64,000 nucleotides of DNA from Verrucomicrobiota bacterium (GTDB taxonomy: Bacteria; Verrucomicrobiota; Verrucomicrobiia; Opitutales; Opitutaceae). Every line of letters begins with the position of its first letter. The stretch's first letter is position 1. The notes below the pieces were generated by a model. That model saw only the letters and a list, made by a program, of their open reading frames with translations. It made no database searches and was not told where the DNA came from. Below, piece after piece: positions 10,221 through 19,238 of this stretch. A program made the position numbers and the translations under genes. Where the stretch lies: NCBI GenBank assembly GCA_016235555.1, contig JACRKC010000060.1, forward strand, positions 85,951 through 149,950, written 5' to 3'.

Positions 10221-10730
10221 AGTGCTGCCGACGATGCGCCGCTCCCGGCGAAGACACAAGGCCCGAGCCCGGCGTCGGGAGATTTTCCCGCTGCGCATCT
10301 CCTGGCGCGGCCGCGGGCGGAGCGGGGGAATTCGGCTACCCCGCGACCAAACCGAAACCACGGAGGGGATGGGCCACAAAAAGCACCCAAGGCCCAGCGC
10401 GGCGAAGCCGCAATGAAAGCACGGACCAAGGCATTTTTTGACCGCGGATGACGCGGATTTTCGCGGATAAGGTTCCCCCGCCTCCGGCGGCGCCAAAGGC
10501 GACCAGGGCAGGAAGACCTCGGATCATCCGCGCTTCACCCGCCTCTGGCGGGCAAGTCGGTGTAATCCGCGGTGAATGGTTTGGAATCTCCATCGCTGGT
10601 TCACCCGCCGAGAGGAGGCGGCGAACCCACGAAACTTCCTCCCGGGATATTCGTCTCGACGCCCGTTCCCGCCCGCCGCTCACTTTCCCTCCGACCCGTT
10701 CGTTCCCACGCCGGCTCCCACCCGCCCCGC
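10221..10730. other. Divergent intergenic region with repeated CGCGGAT motifs
   Basis: This gap separates the giant gene from the RND operon and should contain promoters for both. The part at about 10436-10576 is an imperfect palindrome: ACCGCGGATGACGCGGAT on the left and GTAATCCGCGGTGAATGG on the right, with inner copies of CGCGGAT and CCGCC. This looks like another dispersed element. No gene was recognised and I could not place a -10/-35 pair with confidence. Confidence 0.5.
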
Positions 10731-13700
10731 ATGAATCTCCTCCAGCTTTCGCTGCGCCGCCCGCTTTCGATCGTCGTCCTCGTCATCGCCGTTTCCCTCG
10801 CGGCCGGGCTCGCGATCCAGCGCATGTCGCGCGACATCTTCCCGCCGCTCGGCATCCCCACCATCTACGTCGCCCAGCCGTTCGGCGGCATGGACCCCGC
10901 CCAGATGGAGGGTTACCTCACCTACCGTTACGAGTATCACTTCCTCTACATCGCGGGCATCTCGCACGTGGAGTCGAAGTCGATCCAAGGCGCTTCGATC
11001 ATGAAGCTCCAGTTTCACCCGGGCACCGACATGTCGCAGGCGCTCTCCGAGGTGATCGCCTACGTCAACCGTTCGCGCGCCTTCATGCCGCCGGGCACGC
11101 CCGCACCGTTCGTGACGCGCTTCGACGCCGGCAGCGTGGCGGTCGGCTATCTCGTTTTCTCCACCGACAATCCCAACCGCACGCTCGGCGAAATGCAGGA
11201 CCAGGCGCTCAACCGCGTGCGCCCCGCCTTCGCCACGCTGCCCGGCGTGTCGGCCCCGCCACCGTTCGGCGGCAGCTCCCGCGGCATCATCGTCAACGTC
11301 AACCCCGAGCGCATGCGCGCCTACAACCTCTCGCCCGACGAGATCGTCAAGGCCCTCGCCGAGGCCAACCCGATCAGCCCGTCGGGCAACATGAACCTCG
11401 GGGACAAGTATCCGATCGTGGAAATGAACGCGATCGTGAAGAACCCGCAGGACCTCGCCGCCGTGCCGCTGCGCCGCGGCGACGACGGCGCCGTCTTCGT
11501 GCGCGATGTCGCGACGATCGTCGACGCCTCTGATGTCGTCACCGGCCACGCGCTCGCCAACGGCCTGCGCACCGTCTACCTGCCCGTCACCAAACGCGGC
11601 GACGCCTCGACGCTCGCCGTCGTCGAACTCGTCAAAAAGAACATCCCCGAGTTCCAGAAGATCCTGCCCGACGACATCAAGGTCAGCTACGTCTTCGACC
11701 AGTCGCCGGTGGTCAACCGCACGATCAAGGACGTGCTCAAGGAAGGCGGCATGGGTGCGCTCCTCACCGGCGTGATGGTGCTCCTCTTCCTGCGCGACTG
11801 GCGCAGCGCGTTCGTGGTTGTGCTCAATATTCCGCTCTCGCTGCTCGCCGCCGTGTTCGCGCTCTGGGTCACCGGCCAGTCGATCCACCTCATGACGCTC
11901 GGCGGCCTCGCCCTCGCCATCGGCATCCTCGTCGACGAATCGACCGTCGCCGTGGAAAACATTCACGCCCACCTCGCGCGCGGTTCGTCGCTCGCCCGCG
12001 CCGCGCTCGATGGCACGCGCGAGACCGCGCTGCCGCGGTTGCTCGCGATGCTGTGCATCCTCGCAGTGTTCATCCCCGCGTTCTTCATGGTCGGCGCGGC
12101 CAAGGCCCTCTTCGTGCCGCTGGCGCTCGCGGTCGGCTTCGCGATGATCGCGTCGTATTTCCTCTCGAGCACGCTCGTGCCGATCCTCTCGGTGTGGTTC
12201 CTCCGCGGGCACGCGGCCGAGGTGCATGACGCCTCGTATTTCGCGAAACTCCAGCGCGCCTACTCCAGCCTCGCCCAAACCGTCGTCGCCCTGCGCTGGC
12301 CGCTCGCGCTCGTCTACCTCGCCGTCTGCGGCGGCATCATCTGGAACATCGGTGGCAAACTCGGCACGGAGATTTTTCCGAAGACTGACAACGGCCAGTT
12401 CGCCCTGCGCCTCCGCGCCCCCAGCGGCACGCGCGTCGATCTCACCGAGGGCATCGCCAAGAAAGTCCTCGCGATCATCGCGCGCGAAGCCGGCGGCGCC
12501 GACAAGGTCGACGTCACCATCGGCATGGTCGGCGTGCACAACTCCAGTTTCCCCGTGAACCTCGTCCACCTCTGGAACGGCGGCCCCGAGGAGGGCTGGC
12601 TCGCCGTGCAGTTCAAGCCGGGCACCGGCCTGCGGATGGAGGCGTTCAAGGAAAAGCTCCGCGGCGTGCTCGCCCGCGAGTTCCCCGATCTGCGGCTCTC
12701 GTTCGAGCCGCAGGACATCGTGTCGCGGGTGATGAGCTTCGGCTCGCCCACGCCCATCGAAATCGCCATCAGCGGCTCGTCGCTGCCGGTCGCGAAGGGC
12801 TACGCCGACAAGATCATCGAGCGCCTGAAAACCATCCCCTACCTGCGCGACATCCAGATCGCGCAGACGCTCGACTACCCCACCGTCTCCGTGAACGTCG
12901 ACCGCGAACGCGCCGGCCTGCTCGGCGTGCAAATCTCCGATGTCACGAAGTCGCTCGTCGCCGCGACCACCTCGAGCCGTTTCACGACGCCCATCTTCTG
13001 GGCCGATCCCGCGACCGGCATCTCCTTCAACCTCCAGGTCCAGATCCCCGAGGCCAGCACGCAGTCGATCGAGGATCTCGGCAACGTGCCCGTGACCGCC
13101 GCCGGCGGAAAGCCGGTGCTCCTGCGCAACATCGCGACCATCGCGCCCGGCACCGCGCCCGGCACCTACGAGCGCTACAACGTCGCGCGCCTCCTCAGCA
13201 TCACCGCCAACCTCCACGGCTCCGACCTCGGCACCGCGATGCGCGACATCCGGGGCGCCGTCGCCGCCGCCGGCGCCCCGCCCGAGGCGCGCACCAAGGT
13301 CGACTACCGCGGCCAGGCCATCCCGCTCGCGCAACTGCTCGACGGTTTCCGCTCCGGCCTGCTCATCGCGATCGTCGTCATCTTCCTGATGCTCGCGGCC
13401 AACTTCGAGTCGATGAAGCTCGCGTTCGCCGTCATCTCCACGGTGCCCGCCGTGCTCGCCGGCGTCGTGCTCGCGCTCAAGTTCACCGGCTCCACCCTCA
13501 ACATCCAGTCCGCGATGGGCGCGATCATGGCCGTGGGCGTCGCCGTCGCCAACGCGATCCTGCTCGTGACCTTCGCCGAACGCAGCCGCGTGCAAAACGG
13601 CGACGCGCTCGGCGCCGCCGTCGAGGGCGGCCGCAGCCGCCTGCGCCCGATCCTCATGACGAGCTTCGCGATGATCGCCGGCATGATGCCGCTCGCGCTC

Positions 13701-13901
13701 GGCCTCGGCGACAGCGGCGACCAGACCGCGCCGCTCGGCCGCGCGGTCGTCGGCGGCCTCGTGCTGGCGACGTTCGCCACGCTGTTCGTGCTGCCCGCGT
13801 TCTTCGTGCTGCTGCGAAAGGGCTCCACCACCCGCTCCAACTCCCTCGATCCCGACGACCCCGCGAGCGTGCATCACGTGGCCCCGGCCGGTAAATCATG
13901 A
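10731..13901 (+). CDS. RND-family efflux transporter, inner-membrane subunit
   Basis: This 1056-residue protein has the length and layout of AcrB/HAE-type pumps, which export drugs or other small molecules using the proton gradient. The start at 10731 puts the first membrane helix directly at the N-terminus (MNLLQLSLRRPLSIVVLVIA), as is usual; the longer frame from 10572 adds only unlikely sequence. Two large periplasmic loops alternate with two groups of membrane helices. TM4 carries AIGILVDESTVAVENI near residue 400, with the acidic residues needed for proton relay (D-E here, where D-D is common). A matching C-terminal helix bundle has MAVGVAVANAILLVTFAE. The adaptor and outer-membrane factor genes follow on the same strand, making a complete tripartite operon. 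Confidence 0.95.
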   Translation: MNLLQLSLRRPLSIVVLVIAVSLAAGLAIQRMSRDIFPPLGIPTIYVAQPFGGMDPAQMEGYLTYRYEYHFLYIAGISHVESKSIQGASIMKLQFHPGTDMSQALSEVIAYVNRSRAFMPPGTPAPFVTRFDAGSVAVGYLVFSTDNPNRTLGEMQDQALNRVRPAFATLPGVSAPPPFGGSSRGIIVNVNPERMRAYNLSPDEIVKALAEANPISPSGNMNLGDKYPIVEMNAIVKNPQDLAAVPLRRGDDGAVFVRDVATIVDASDVVTGHALANGLRTVYLPVTKRGDASTLAVVELVKKNIPEFQKILPDDIKVSYVFDQSPVVNRTIKDVLKEGGMGALLTGVMVLLFLRDWRSAFVVVLNIPLSLLAAVFALWVTGQSIHLMTLGGLALAIGILVDESTVAVENIHAHLARGSSLARAALDGTRETALPRLLAMLCILAVFIPAFFMVGAAKALFVPLALAVGFAMIASYFLSSTLVPILSVWFLRGHAAEVHDASYFAKLQRAYSSLAQTVVALRWPLALVYLAVCGGIIWNIGGKLGTEIFPKTDNGQFALRLRAPSGTRVDLTEGIAKKVLAIIAREAGGADKVDVTIGMVGVHNSSFPVNLVHLWNGGPEEGWLAVQFKPGTGLRMEAFKEKLRGVLAREFPDLRLSFEPQDIVSRVMSFGSPTPIEIAISGSSLPVAKGYADKIIERLKTIPYLRDIQIAQTLDYPTVSVNVDRERAGLLGVQISDVTKSLVAATTSSRFTTPIFWADPATGISFNLQVQIPEASTQSIEDLGNVPVTAAGGKPVLLRNIATIAPGTAPGTYERYNVARLLSITANLHGSDLGTAMRDIRGAVAAAGAPPEARTKVDYRGQAIPLAQLLDGFRSGLLIAIVVIFLMLAANFESMKLAFAVISTVPAVLAGVVLALKFTGSTLNIQSAMGAIMAVGVAVANAILLVTFAERSRVQNGDALGAAVEGGRSRLRPILMTSFAMIAGMMPLALGLGDSGDQTAPLGRAVVGGLVLATFATLFVLPAFFVLLRKGSTTRSNSLDPDDPASVHHVAPAGKS

Positions 13902-13932
13902 ACGTCCCCCAACTGATCTTCGCCCGACGAGA

Positions 13933-14000
13933 GGTAGGAGCCTGCTTGCAGGCGATTCGCTCACGCCGAGTTTTCCATCGCCTGCAAGCAGGCTCCTACC
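13933..14000. repeat. Long perfect inverted repeat inside the RND operon (family R7)
   Basis: Two perfectly complementary 24-base arms (13933-13956 and 13977-14000), starting GGTAGGAGCCTGCTTGCAGG, enclose a 20-base loop. It sits between the pump and adaptor genes. In the mRNA it would form a very stable hairpin that could lower expression of the downstream genes or protect the upstream message from decay. It is followed at about 14021-14055 by another repeat-like string (ATTCGTGTGAATTAGTGTCC). Confidence 0.85.
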
Positions 14001-14070
14001 TGCCGACGTTCGCCAGATTTCGGCCATTCGTGTGAATTAGTGTCCATTCGTGGTTCAAAAACTCTCTCCC

Positions 14071-15108
14071 ATGCGCCTTCTCGCTCCCTCTGTTCTCCTC
14101 GCCGCCGCGCTGCCCGCGCTCGCGCAGACCGCCGCCCCGGTCGCCGTCGAGGTCACGTCACCACGCCGCGGCGACATCCACCGCTTCGTCACGCTGCCCG
14201 CCACGCTCCGCGCCAACCAGCAGGTCACGCTCCACGCCAAAGTCCCCGGCTACCTCAAGTCGATCACCGTCGACCGCGGCGACACCGTGCAAGCCGGCCA
14301 GTTGCTCGCCGAACTCGAGTTGCCCGAACTCGTCGCCGCGCGCGGACGCCTCACCGCCGAACTCGCCATCGCCCGGACCGATGCCGACCGCATCGCCAAC
14401 GCACGCCTGAAAGCTCCGGACCTCGTCACGCCCCAGGCCGCTGATGCCGCCGCCGCCCGCCTCGCCATCGCGCAAGCCGCGGTGAAGGAAAACGAGACGA
14501 TGCTCGGCTACGCGAAGATCACCGCGCCGTTCGCCGGCGTCGTCACCGCGCGCAACGTCGACGTCGGCGCCTTCGTCCCCGCCGCCACCGCGAGCGCCAA
14601 CACCGGCGCCGCCGCGATCGTGACCGTGATGGACACCGCCACCGTGCGCGTGCGCGTGGCCGTGCCCGAGGTCGAAGCCGCCCGCGTGAAAACCGGCCAA
14701 CCCGTCGTCGTCACCACCGACGCCCTGCCCGGCAAAACCTTCCGCGGCACCGTCACCCGCCACGCCAGCGCGCTCGACGAGGGCACTCGCTCACTTCTCG
14801 TCGAAGCCGACCTACCCAACGCCGACGGCACGCTGCGCCCCGGCATGTATCTCAGCGCCAAGGTCGGCGTCGAACTGCACACCGACACCACGCTGATCCC
14901 CGCCGCCGCGCTCGTGCGCGAAAAGGCCGCCGGCTTCGTCTTCACGCTCACCGACGGCAAGGCGACCAAGCTGCCCGTGAAATACGGTTTCATCGACGGC
15001 ACGAACGCCGAGATCCTCGACGGCCTCCCCGCCAACGCCCGCGTGATCATCCCCGGCAAGATCGCGCTCACCCCCGGTCAGGCCGTCACCGCCACGGAAG
15101 CCAAATGA
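14071..15108 (+). CDS. RND efflux periplasmic adaptor (membrane fusion protein)
   Basis: This 345-residue protein links the inner-membrane pump to the outer-membrane channel. The ATG at 14071 gives a signal peptide (MRLLAPSVLLAAALPALAQ); a GTG at 14050 in the same frame is a less likely start. After the signal come a barrel-sandwich/lipoyl half-motif (LHAKVPGYLKSITVDRGDTV, about residues 55-74), a helical hairpin (about 90-145), the second lipoyl half (ITAPFAGVVTARNVDVGAFV), a beta-barrel domain and a membrane-proximal domain with a short C-terminus. This is the HlyD/AcrA family layout. Its stop overlaps the next start by ATGA, so translation is probably coupled. Confidence 0.93.
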   Translation: MRLLAPSVLLAAALPALAQTAAPVAVEVTSPRRGDIHRFVTLPATLRANQQVTLHAKVPGYLKSITVDRGDTVQAGQLLAELELPELVAARGRLTAELAIARTDADRIANARLKAPDLVTPQAADAAAARLAIAQAAVKENETMLGYAKITAPFAGVVTARNVDVGAFVPAATASANTGAAAIVTVMDTATVRVRVAVPEVEAARVKTGQPVVVTTDALPGKTFRGTVTRHASALDEGTRSLLVEADLPNADGTLRPGMYLSAKVGVELHTDTTLIPAAALVREKAAGFVFTLTDGKATKLPVKYGFIDGTNAEILDGLPANARVIIPGKIALTPGQAVTATEAK

Positions 15109-16493
15109 AGAACCGCACCACAGTTCCGAGGTGGAGCGCGTTGACCCCAACGCGCTTTCTGCGTTCGCGAATCCTGAAGCGCGTTGAGGTCAACGCGCTC
15201 CACCTCATTGCCATCGCTTTCGCCGCCGCCATCACCTCCGCCGCCGACGCCTCCTACCCGATCGACCTCGCCACCGCGCTGAAACTCGCCGGCGCGCAGA
15301 ACCTCGATGTCGCCATCGCCCGCGAACGCGTCAGCGAGGCCGAGGCCACGCAGGAACAGGCGCGCCAGAGATTCTTCCCGTTTCTCACACCGGGCCTCCA
15401 GTGGCGCCGCCACGACGGCCGCACTCAGGACGTGATCGGCAACATGCTCGACACGCGCAAGCAGACGCTCGGCCTCGGCGTGACCGTCGGTGCGCAGGTC
15501 GATCTCGGCGACGCCTACTACCAGTCGCTCGCCTCGAAACAACTCACCCGCGCCGCCAGCGAAGCGCTCAACACGCGCCGCCAGGACGCGATCTTCCAAG
15601 CCGCCGCCGGCTACTTCGAACTCGCGCGCGCCGCCGCCGCCGTCGGTGCCGCGCGCGACGCGCTCCGCATCGCCGACGCCTACACCGCCGAGGTGAAAGC
15701 CGGCGTCGCCGCCGGCATCGCCTCCGCGGGCGACGCGGCCCGCGCCGAAGTGCAGTCCGCGAAAAACCGCACGCTCGTCGCCACCGCCGAGGAACAACGC
15801 GCCGTCGCCGCTGCCCGCCTCGCCACCACCCTGCGCCTCGCCCCCGGCACCGAGCTCCAGCCGCGCGACGCCGAGCTCGCCCCGCTCACGCTTTTCCCCG
15901 CCGACACCACACCCGGCGCGCTCGTCACGCAGGCGCTCGCGAAGCGCCCCGAACTCTCCCAAGCCGGTGCGCTCACCGAAGCCGCCGAGACGCAGCTCAA
16001 GGCCGCGAAGGTCGGCCCGCTTGTTCCCACCGTCGGCGCCACCGCGCAACTCGGCGCCCTCCGCGGCGGCCGCGGCGGCGCCTTGGGTAGCTTCGCCGAC
16101 AGCGAGGACTACGCCATCGGCGTGAGCTGGCGTGTCGGCCCCGGCGGACTCGGCGACACCGCGCGCCACCGCGCCGCCGAAGCGCGCACGCGCAGCGTCA
16201 AACTCGAACGCGACCGCGTCAGCGACCAGGTCACCCGCGAGGTCATCGAAGCCCACGCCCGCGTGCGCGGTGTCGCGGCGCGCCTCGCCGCCGCCAGCGA
16301 TGCGCTTCGCGCCGCGGAAGCCGCGTGGAAATTCTCCCGCGACCGCCGCGACTTCGGCGTCGCCGCCGTGCTGGAGGCCGTGCAAGCCGAGCAAGACTAC
16401 ACCCGCGCCCGCCTCGACTACCTGCAAGCCGTCGCCGAGCACAACGCCGCCCACTACGCCCTCCAACGCGCCGTCGGCGGCGCGACGTCGTAG
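15105..16493 (+). CDS. TolC-family outer-membrane efflux protein
   Basis: This 462-residue protein should form the outer-membrane channel of the upstream RND system. It has two repeats of the OEP family, with long alpha-helical segments rich in Ala/Glu/Arg (for example SEAEATQEQARQRFFPFLTP near residue 75 and the matching second half from about residue 280). Its ATG overlaps the adaptor stop (ATGA). The N-terminus is odd: residues about 9-34 are encoded by a palindromic element of family R6 (15128-15206), placed between MKNRT and the hydrophobic core LIAIAFAAAITSAADA. The result is a signal peptide with an unusually long, arginine-rich n-region. The frame stays open through the element. A later start inside the element cannot be excluded. 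Confidence 0.92.
   Translation: MKNRTTVPRWSALTPTRFLRSRILKRVEVNALHLIAIAFAAAITSAADASYPIDLATALKLAGAQNLDVAIARERVSEAEATQEQARQRFFPFLTPGLQWRRHDGRTQDVIGNMLDTRKQTLGLGVTVGAQVDLGDAYYQSLASKQLTRAASEALNTRRQDAIFQAAAGYFELARAAAAVGAARDALRIADAYTAEVKAGVAAGIASAGDAARAEVQSAKNRTLVATAEEQRAVAAARLATTLRLAPGTELQPRDAELAPLTLFPADTTPGALVTQALAKRPELSQAGALTEAAETQLKAAKVGPLVPTVGATAQLGALRGGRGGALGSFADSEDYAIGVSWRVGPGGLGDTARHRAAEARTRSVKLERDRVSDQVTREVIEAHARVRGVAARLAAASDALRAAEAAWKFSRDRRDFGVAAVLEAVQAEQDYTRARLDYLQAVAEHNAAHYALQRAVGGATS
15128..15206. repeat. R6 palindromic element within the tolC-like coding region
   Basis: The arms GAGGTGGAGCGCGTTGACC and the complementary GGTCAACGCGCTCCACCTC-type sequence (read as GAGGTCAACGCGCTCCACCTC on this strand) enclose a loop. 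Related copies are at 41521-41632 and, truncated, at 2412-2473. It is translated in frame as part of the signal-peptide region of the TolC-like protein. Confidence 0.85.
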
Positions 16494-16502
16494 GCCATCT
16501 TC

Positions 16503-16613
16503 AGTGGGTGGGGCCCGCTCTCCGAGCGGGCCTGAGTTCCAAGTCGGATTTGCGAACCATAACTCTCGCCCCGCGCAAACTCAGGACGGCTCGGAGAGCC
16601 GCCCCTACCCTCA
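16503..16613. repeat. Palindromic element between convergent genes
   Basis: The left part has GGCCCGCTCTCCGAGCGGGCC, a hairpin, and the right part has GGCTCGGAGAGCC, also a hairpin. The outer strings GTGGGTGGGGC and GCCCCTACCCTC are roughly complementary. It fills the gap between the tolC-like gene and the convergent porin gene and may serve as a two-way terminator. It is probably another dispersed element, but no second copy was found in this window. Confidence 0.6.
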
Positions 16614-16617
16614 AGCT

Positions 16618-17874
16618 TCAATACACGATCTGAAACCGCGTGAGCAGGCGGCCGCGGTTGTCGGGCAGGCCGGGCGCGCGGCCGAACAGATAATCCACGA
16701 TCACACGGATGTCGTCGCCCTTGAAGTAGTAGTCGAGGCCCACGAGCCAGTTTTCCGTGCTGTCGCCGCGGCGGGAGAGATTCGGGTCGAAGTGCTCGCG
16801 GCGCACGGCCAACTGGAATTTCTGCGGCACGAGGTAATACGCCGCCGTGAGCTGCCAGCTCTCGCCGTCGAAATGCGCATCGGGCACGCGGTTCGTCGGC
16901 GCGAAACGCATCCGCAGCCACTCGCTCGCGACCTCCAACAACCCCCGCCGCCACGTCGCATCCACGCCCCAGCCGGTGCGCGTGCCGGTGAAAAGCTGGT
17001 CGGGCGCACCGCCAGCCGTGTGGTCGAAATCGAACCCCGGCCTGCTCACCGCGGTGTCGCGCGAGCGCAGCGCACCGGCGCCGAGCGTGAGCCGGCCCGC
17101 CGTGCGATCGTCAAACGCGAGCGCGGCCACGTGCGTCGTGTAGTGAAATGCGTCGTTGTCGTTGACCGTCGTGTTGGTGCCGTTGCCGTTGGCCACCATC
17201 ACGGCGTAGTTGAGACGCTGCGGCACCAATTCGCCGAACACGGAGACCCCCGTCTGGCGGAAATCGCCGAGGCGGTCCGCCCCGAGCGAGCGTTCCACCA
17301 TCGGCCCCTTGTATTCGATGGCGAGCAGCTCCTGGCAGAAGGCCGGCTTGAGCTGGCCGGCGCGGATATTGGCGGCCGGAAAGCGGCTCCAGTTGAGATA
17401 GATTTCGTTGGCCTGCACGCGCAGGCCGGACGCGGGCGCCATGGTGCCGCTGGAATACTCCGCGTCCACGCGCGCCTCGAAATGCTCCGCGAAACTCGCG
17501 ATCATGCTCAGCCGCGAGCGCCGCACATAGATCCGGTCCGTCGCCCCGGCGAAGCGGCTGTCGCCCGTGCCGCCGAACTCCGCCTGCATCTGCGTGAAGC
17601 CGCCGATCGTCACGCGCGACTCCCTGCCCGCGGGCAGCACCACGCCGTCGCCCACCGTGGCGCTGCCGCCGTTGTGGGAGACGATGCCATAGGGCGGCGC
17701 CGCGGGCCCGAGCGCGGTGGCCCCGAGCCGCGCCCGCAACGCGGCGTTCTCCTGCTCGACGGTCGCGAGCCGCGCCTCCAGCGCGCGGAAGCGCTCCTCC
17801 ACCGACGACGCGTCGGCTCCGGGGGCGCGCAACGCAGCGCAGTTCAGCACGGCGAGAAGAAGCAGTCGTTTCAT
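16618..17874 (-). CDS. Phosphate-selective porin O/P-type outer-membrane porin
   Basis: This is a 418-residue outer-membrane beta-barrel protein. The start at 17874 gives a signal peptide (MKRLLLLAVLNCAALRAPGA); the frame continues 14 codons upstream. A short heptad-like coiled coil follows (VEERFRALEARLATVEQENA, about residues 23-42), as in trimeric porins anchored to the cell wall. The barrel begins near residue 80 with IGGFTQMQAEF and carries alternating strands such as YVRRSRLSMIASFAEHFEAR and the final strand ending RFQIVY, with a C-terminal aromatic residue. This matches the porin O/P family. The true solute is uncertain, since the family also includes porins of other specificity. Confidence 0.85.
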   Translation of the reverse strand: MKRLLLLAVLNCAALRAPGADASSVEERFRALEARLATVEQENAALRARLGATALGPAAPPYGIVSHNGGSATVGDGVVLPAGRESRVTIGGFTQMQAEFGGTGDSRFAGATDRIYVRRSRLSMIASFAEHFEARVDAEYSSGTMAPASGLRVQANEIYLNWSRFPAANIRAGQLKPAFCQELLAIEYKGPMVERSLGADRLGDFRQTGVSVFGELVPQRLNYAVMVANGNGTNTTVNDNDAFHYTTHVAALAFDDRTAGRLTLGAGALRSRDTAVSRPGFDFDHTAGGAPDQLFTGTRTGWGVDATWRRGLLEVASEWLRMRFAPTNRVPDAHFDGESWQLTAAYYLVPQKFQLAVRREHFDPNLSRRGDSTENWLVGLDYYFKGDDIRVIVDYLFGRAPGLPDNRGRLLTRFQIVY

Positions 17875-18344
17875 GGCAAACGGGGCAGCGTGGCGCACGC
17901 CGGACAGCGAGGTCAACGCGCTTCACCCGCGGCGCGGTCCGCGCCACGGCTTTCCGGTCTGGTTTCCCAACTGTAGGTCAGCTCGCTTGCGCGCGCGGTT
18001 GGGCGCACGCCGGCGCGCCGGCCTGCGCGGGAACGATTCATCGGAAAGCCGGCGCGGTCTGCAGGAACGGCGGTTTTCCCACCGCCGCATGACGGGCTCC
18101 GGCGCTTCCGCGGGGTCGGTGCCGGAACCGGGAAAGTGTCGGAAATTTTCCGGGCTCACGATCCTCCGTGGCGGAACGCGTGAGCCCGGCGAAGGCCGGT
18201 GTGCACCGGCCCGCCTCCGGCGGGTTTCGCGCGAAGCGGCGAAGGCCTCACGGCTTCTGCTCCACCGCGGAGCGAACCTTTCGACGCCCGCCGACGGAGC
18301 CGTGCAATCGGGCGCAGCCGCCGGCGGAGGGAGACCGGCACGAG

Positions 18345-18371
18345 GGTTTGTCATCCATTAGATGACAAACC
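18345..18371. promoter_or_regulatory. Dyad GGTTTGTCATC-N5-GATGACAAACC
   Basis: Two perfect 11-base arms flank the 5-base centre CATTA. A close relative with the same spacing, TTTGTCACC-N5-GGTGACAAA, occurs at 39253-39275. Half-sites TTTGTCACC end the long R8 repeats at 53347 and 63889. It could be a protein-binding site or two joined element ends. No adjacent gene start supports a regulatory role at this copy. Confidence 0.5.
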
Positions 18372-18431
18372 CGTTCCGGTGCGGCGGGGCTGCCATGGCA
18401 CGTCGCACGATCTGACTGCAACCTTCCGCGG

Positions 18432-18512
18432 AGTTGCAGGCCCGGCCGGTGGGCGGGCTGCCCGGCCACCGGCCGGGCCTACAGTCTCAAAGCGCACCGT
18501 AACTGGTATTAC
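18432..18512. repeat. R1 palindromic element, left end missing
   Basis: It has the R1 core (GGCCCGGCCGGTGGGCGGGC and CCGGCCACCGGCCGGGCC) and the right outer end CCGTAACTGGTAT. The expected left outer end is absent, so the copy looks truncated. Confidence 0.75.
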
Positions 18513-18547
18513 AAACCGCGCGCCGCGCCGGGCGGGTGGCGCGGAGG

Positions 18548-19042
18548 TCAGGCGCCGGACCCGGCCATGAGCCACAACTCCACCGGTCCGACGCCCAGCT
18601 CGCCATCGCTGAGGATCTTCGCGCGCAGGCCGCCGCGGCCGAAGAGCCAGTCCTCCGCGCCGGGCGCCACCGCCTGGTTCATCCAGACGCACGGCCGCGC
18701 TTCGCCCGTGCCCTCGAACTCGACGCCGCCCAGTGTGAAGCGGCGCTCAAGGAGTGCGTTCAAATCGAGGCCCTCGGTGATCACGTTGCGGCGGAAAGCC
18801 GACGGTGACAGCGCGGGCACGCCGAATTTTTTGCGCGCTGCGAGCACAGTCTCCCACGCAAAAAAGGTCACCTGCCCCCGGTAATCCGGCCGGTAGCCGT
18901 AGAAGCGATCGCCTTCGAGGCCCCAGCCCGCGCGGCATTTCACGACGGGTCGATCGACCGCGGTGTGCGTGCCGGCGGGCTGCCCGTAGCGGCCGAAAAA
19001 ATTATGCCCGGATGAAGTGAAGATGTGCCGGATCGCCGACAT
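18548..19042 (-). CDS. MOSC domain-containing protein
   Basis: This 164-residue protein belongs to the MOSC (molybdenum cofactor sulfurase C-terminal) fold, whose members handle sulfur on molybdenum cofactors or detoxify reactive compounds. The start at 19042 gives MSAIRHIFTSSGHNFFGRYG, the normal beginning of single-domain members. The frame remains open for 72 codons upstream, but that stretch is an R4 repeat element read in frame. The segment FRRNVITEGLDLNALL followed by FEGTGEARPCVWM is the MOSC core with the conserved R-N-(V/I) and the cysteine region (Cys in RPCVWM). It is a short, stand-alone domain without the N-terminal beta-barrel. It is on the same strand as the receptors but separated by the repeat. 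Confidence 0.85.
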   Translation of the reverse strand: MSAIRHIFTSSGHNFFGRYGQPAGTHTAVDRPVVKCRAGWGLEGDRFYGYRPDYRGQVTFFAWETVLAARKKFGVPALSPSAFRRNVITEGLDLNALLERRFTLGGVEFEGTGEARPCVWMNQAVAPGAEDWLFGRGGLRAKILSDGELGVGPVELWLMAGSGA

Positions 19043-19108
19043 GCGGGAGGGATGCAACCACCACGGGCGCCGCGGTGCAAACCGAGTTTGTCCGCCGGCC
19101 GGCGCCGG

Positions 19109-19220
19109 GAGCAGCTCAATTTCTTGCCGTCCGGCGAGAGCGACGGAGCGGCGGTTTTCAACCGCCGGGCTGGGGCGCTTGGAAAAGCGCCCCTCCGCCT
19201 GGCAAGAAAGCGAGATGCGC
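19109..19220. repeat. Palindromic element, family R4
   Basis: The outer ends are variants of GCGCATCTCACTTTCTTGC (here complementary at the right end). The inner hairpins are GGCGGTTTTCAACCGCC and GGGCGCTTGGAAAAGCGCCC. Other copies are at 27907-28005 and 44538-44656. It sits between the TonB receptor stop and the MOSC gene on the minus strand. Confidence 0.8.
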
Positions 19221-19238
19221 GCCCGCCACCGCGCCGGT

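Larger units (their letters stand above)
17875..18547. other. Repeat mosaic between porin and MOSC genes, no gene seen
   Basis: No convincing gene lies here. I see pieces of several repeat families: an R6-like piece at about 17908-17926, a fragment of the GTAGGTCAGCTCGCTTGCGC element at about 17973-18000 (its fuller copy is at 53138-53198), the dyad at 18345-18371, and a truncated R1 element at 18432-18512. The porin promoter should lie near the 17875 end. Confidence 0.6.

Noticed and set aside
10680..13877. 1065-codon open frame opposite the RND pump gene
   Set aside because: Low-complexity His/Glu/Arg/Asp composition, no signal or domains; an antisense shadow of a well-supported gene.
16132..17976. 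614-codon plus-strand frame across the porin gene
   Set aside because: It runs from within the tolC-like gene through the repeat into the antisense of the porin, whose own frame has a signal peptide and barrel pattern.
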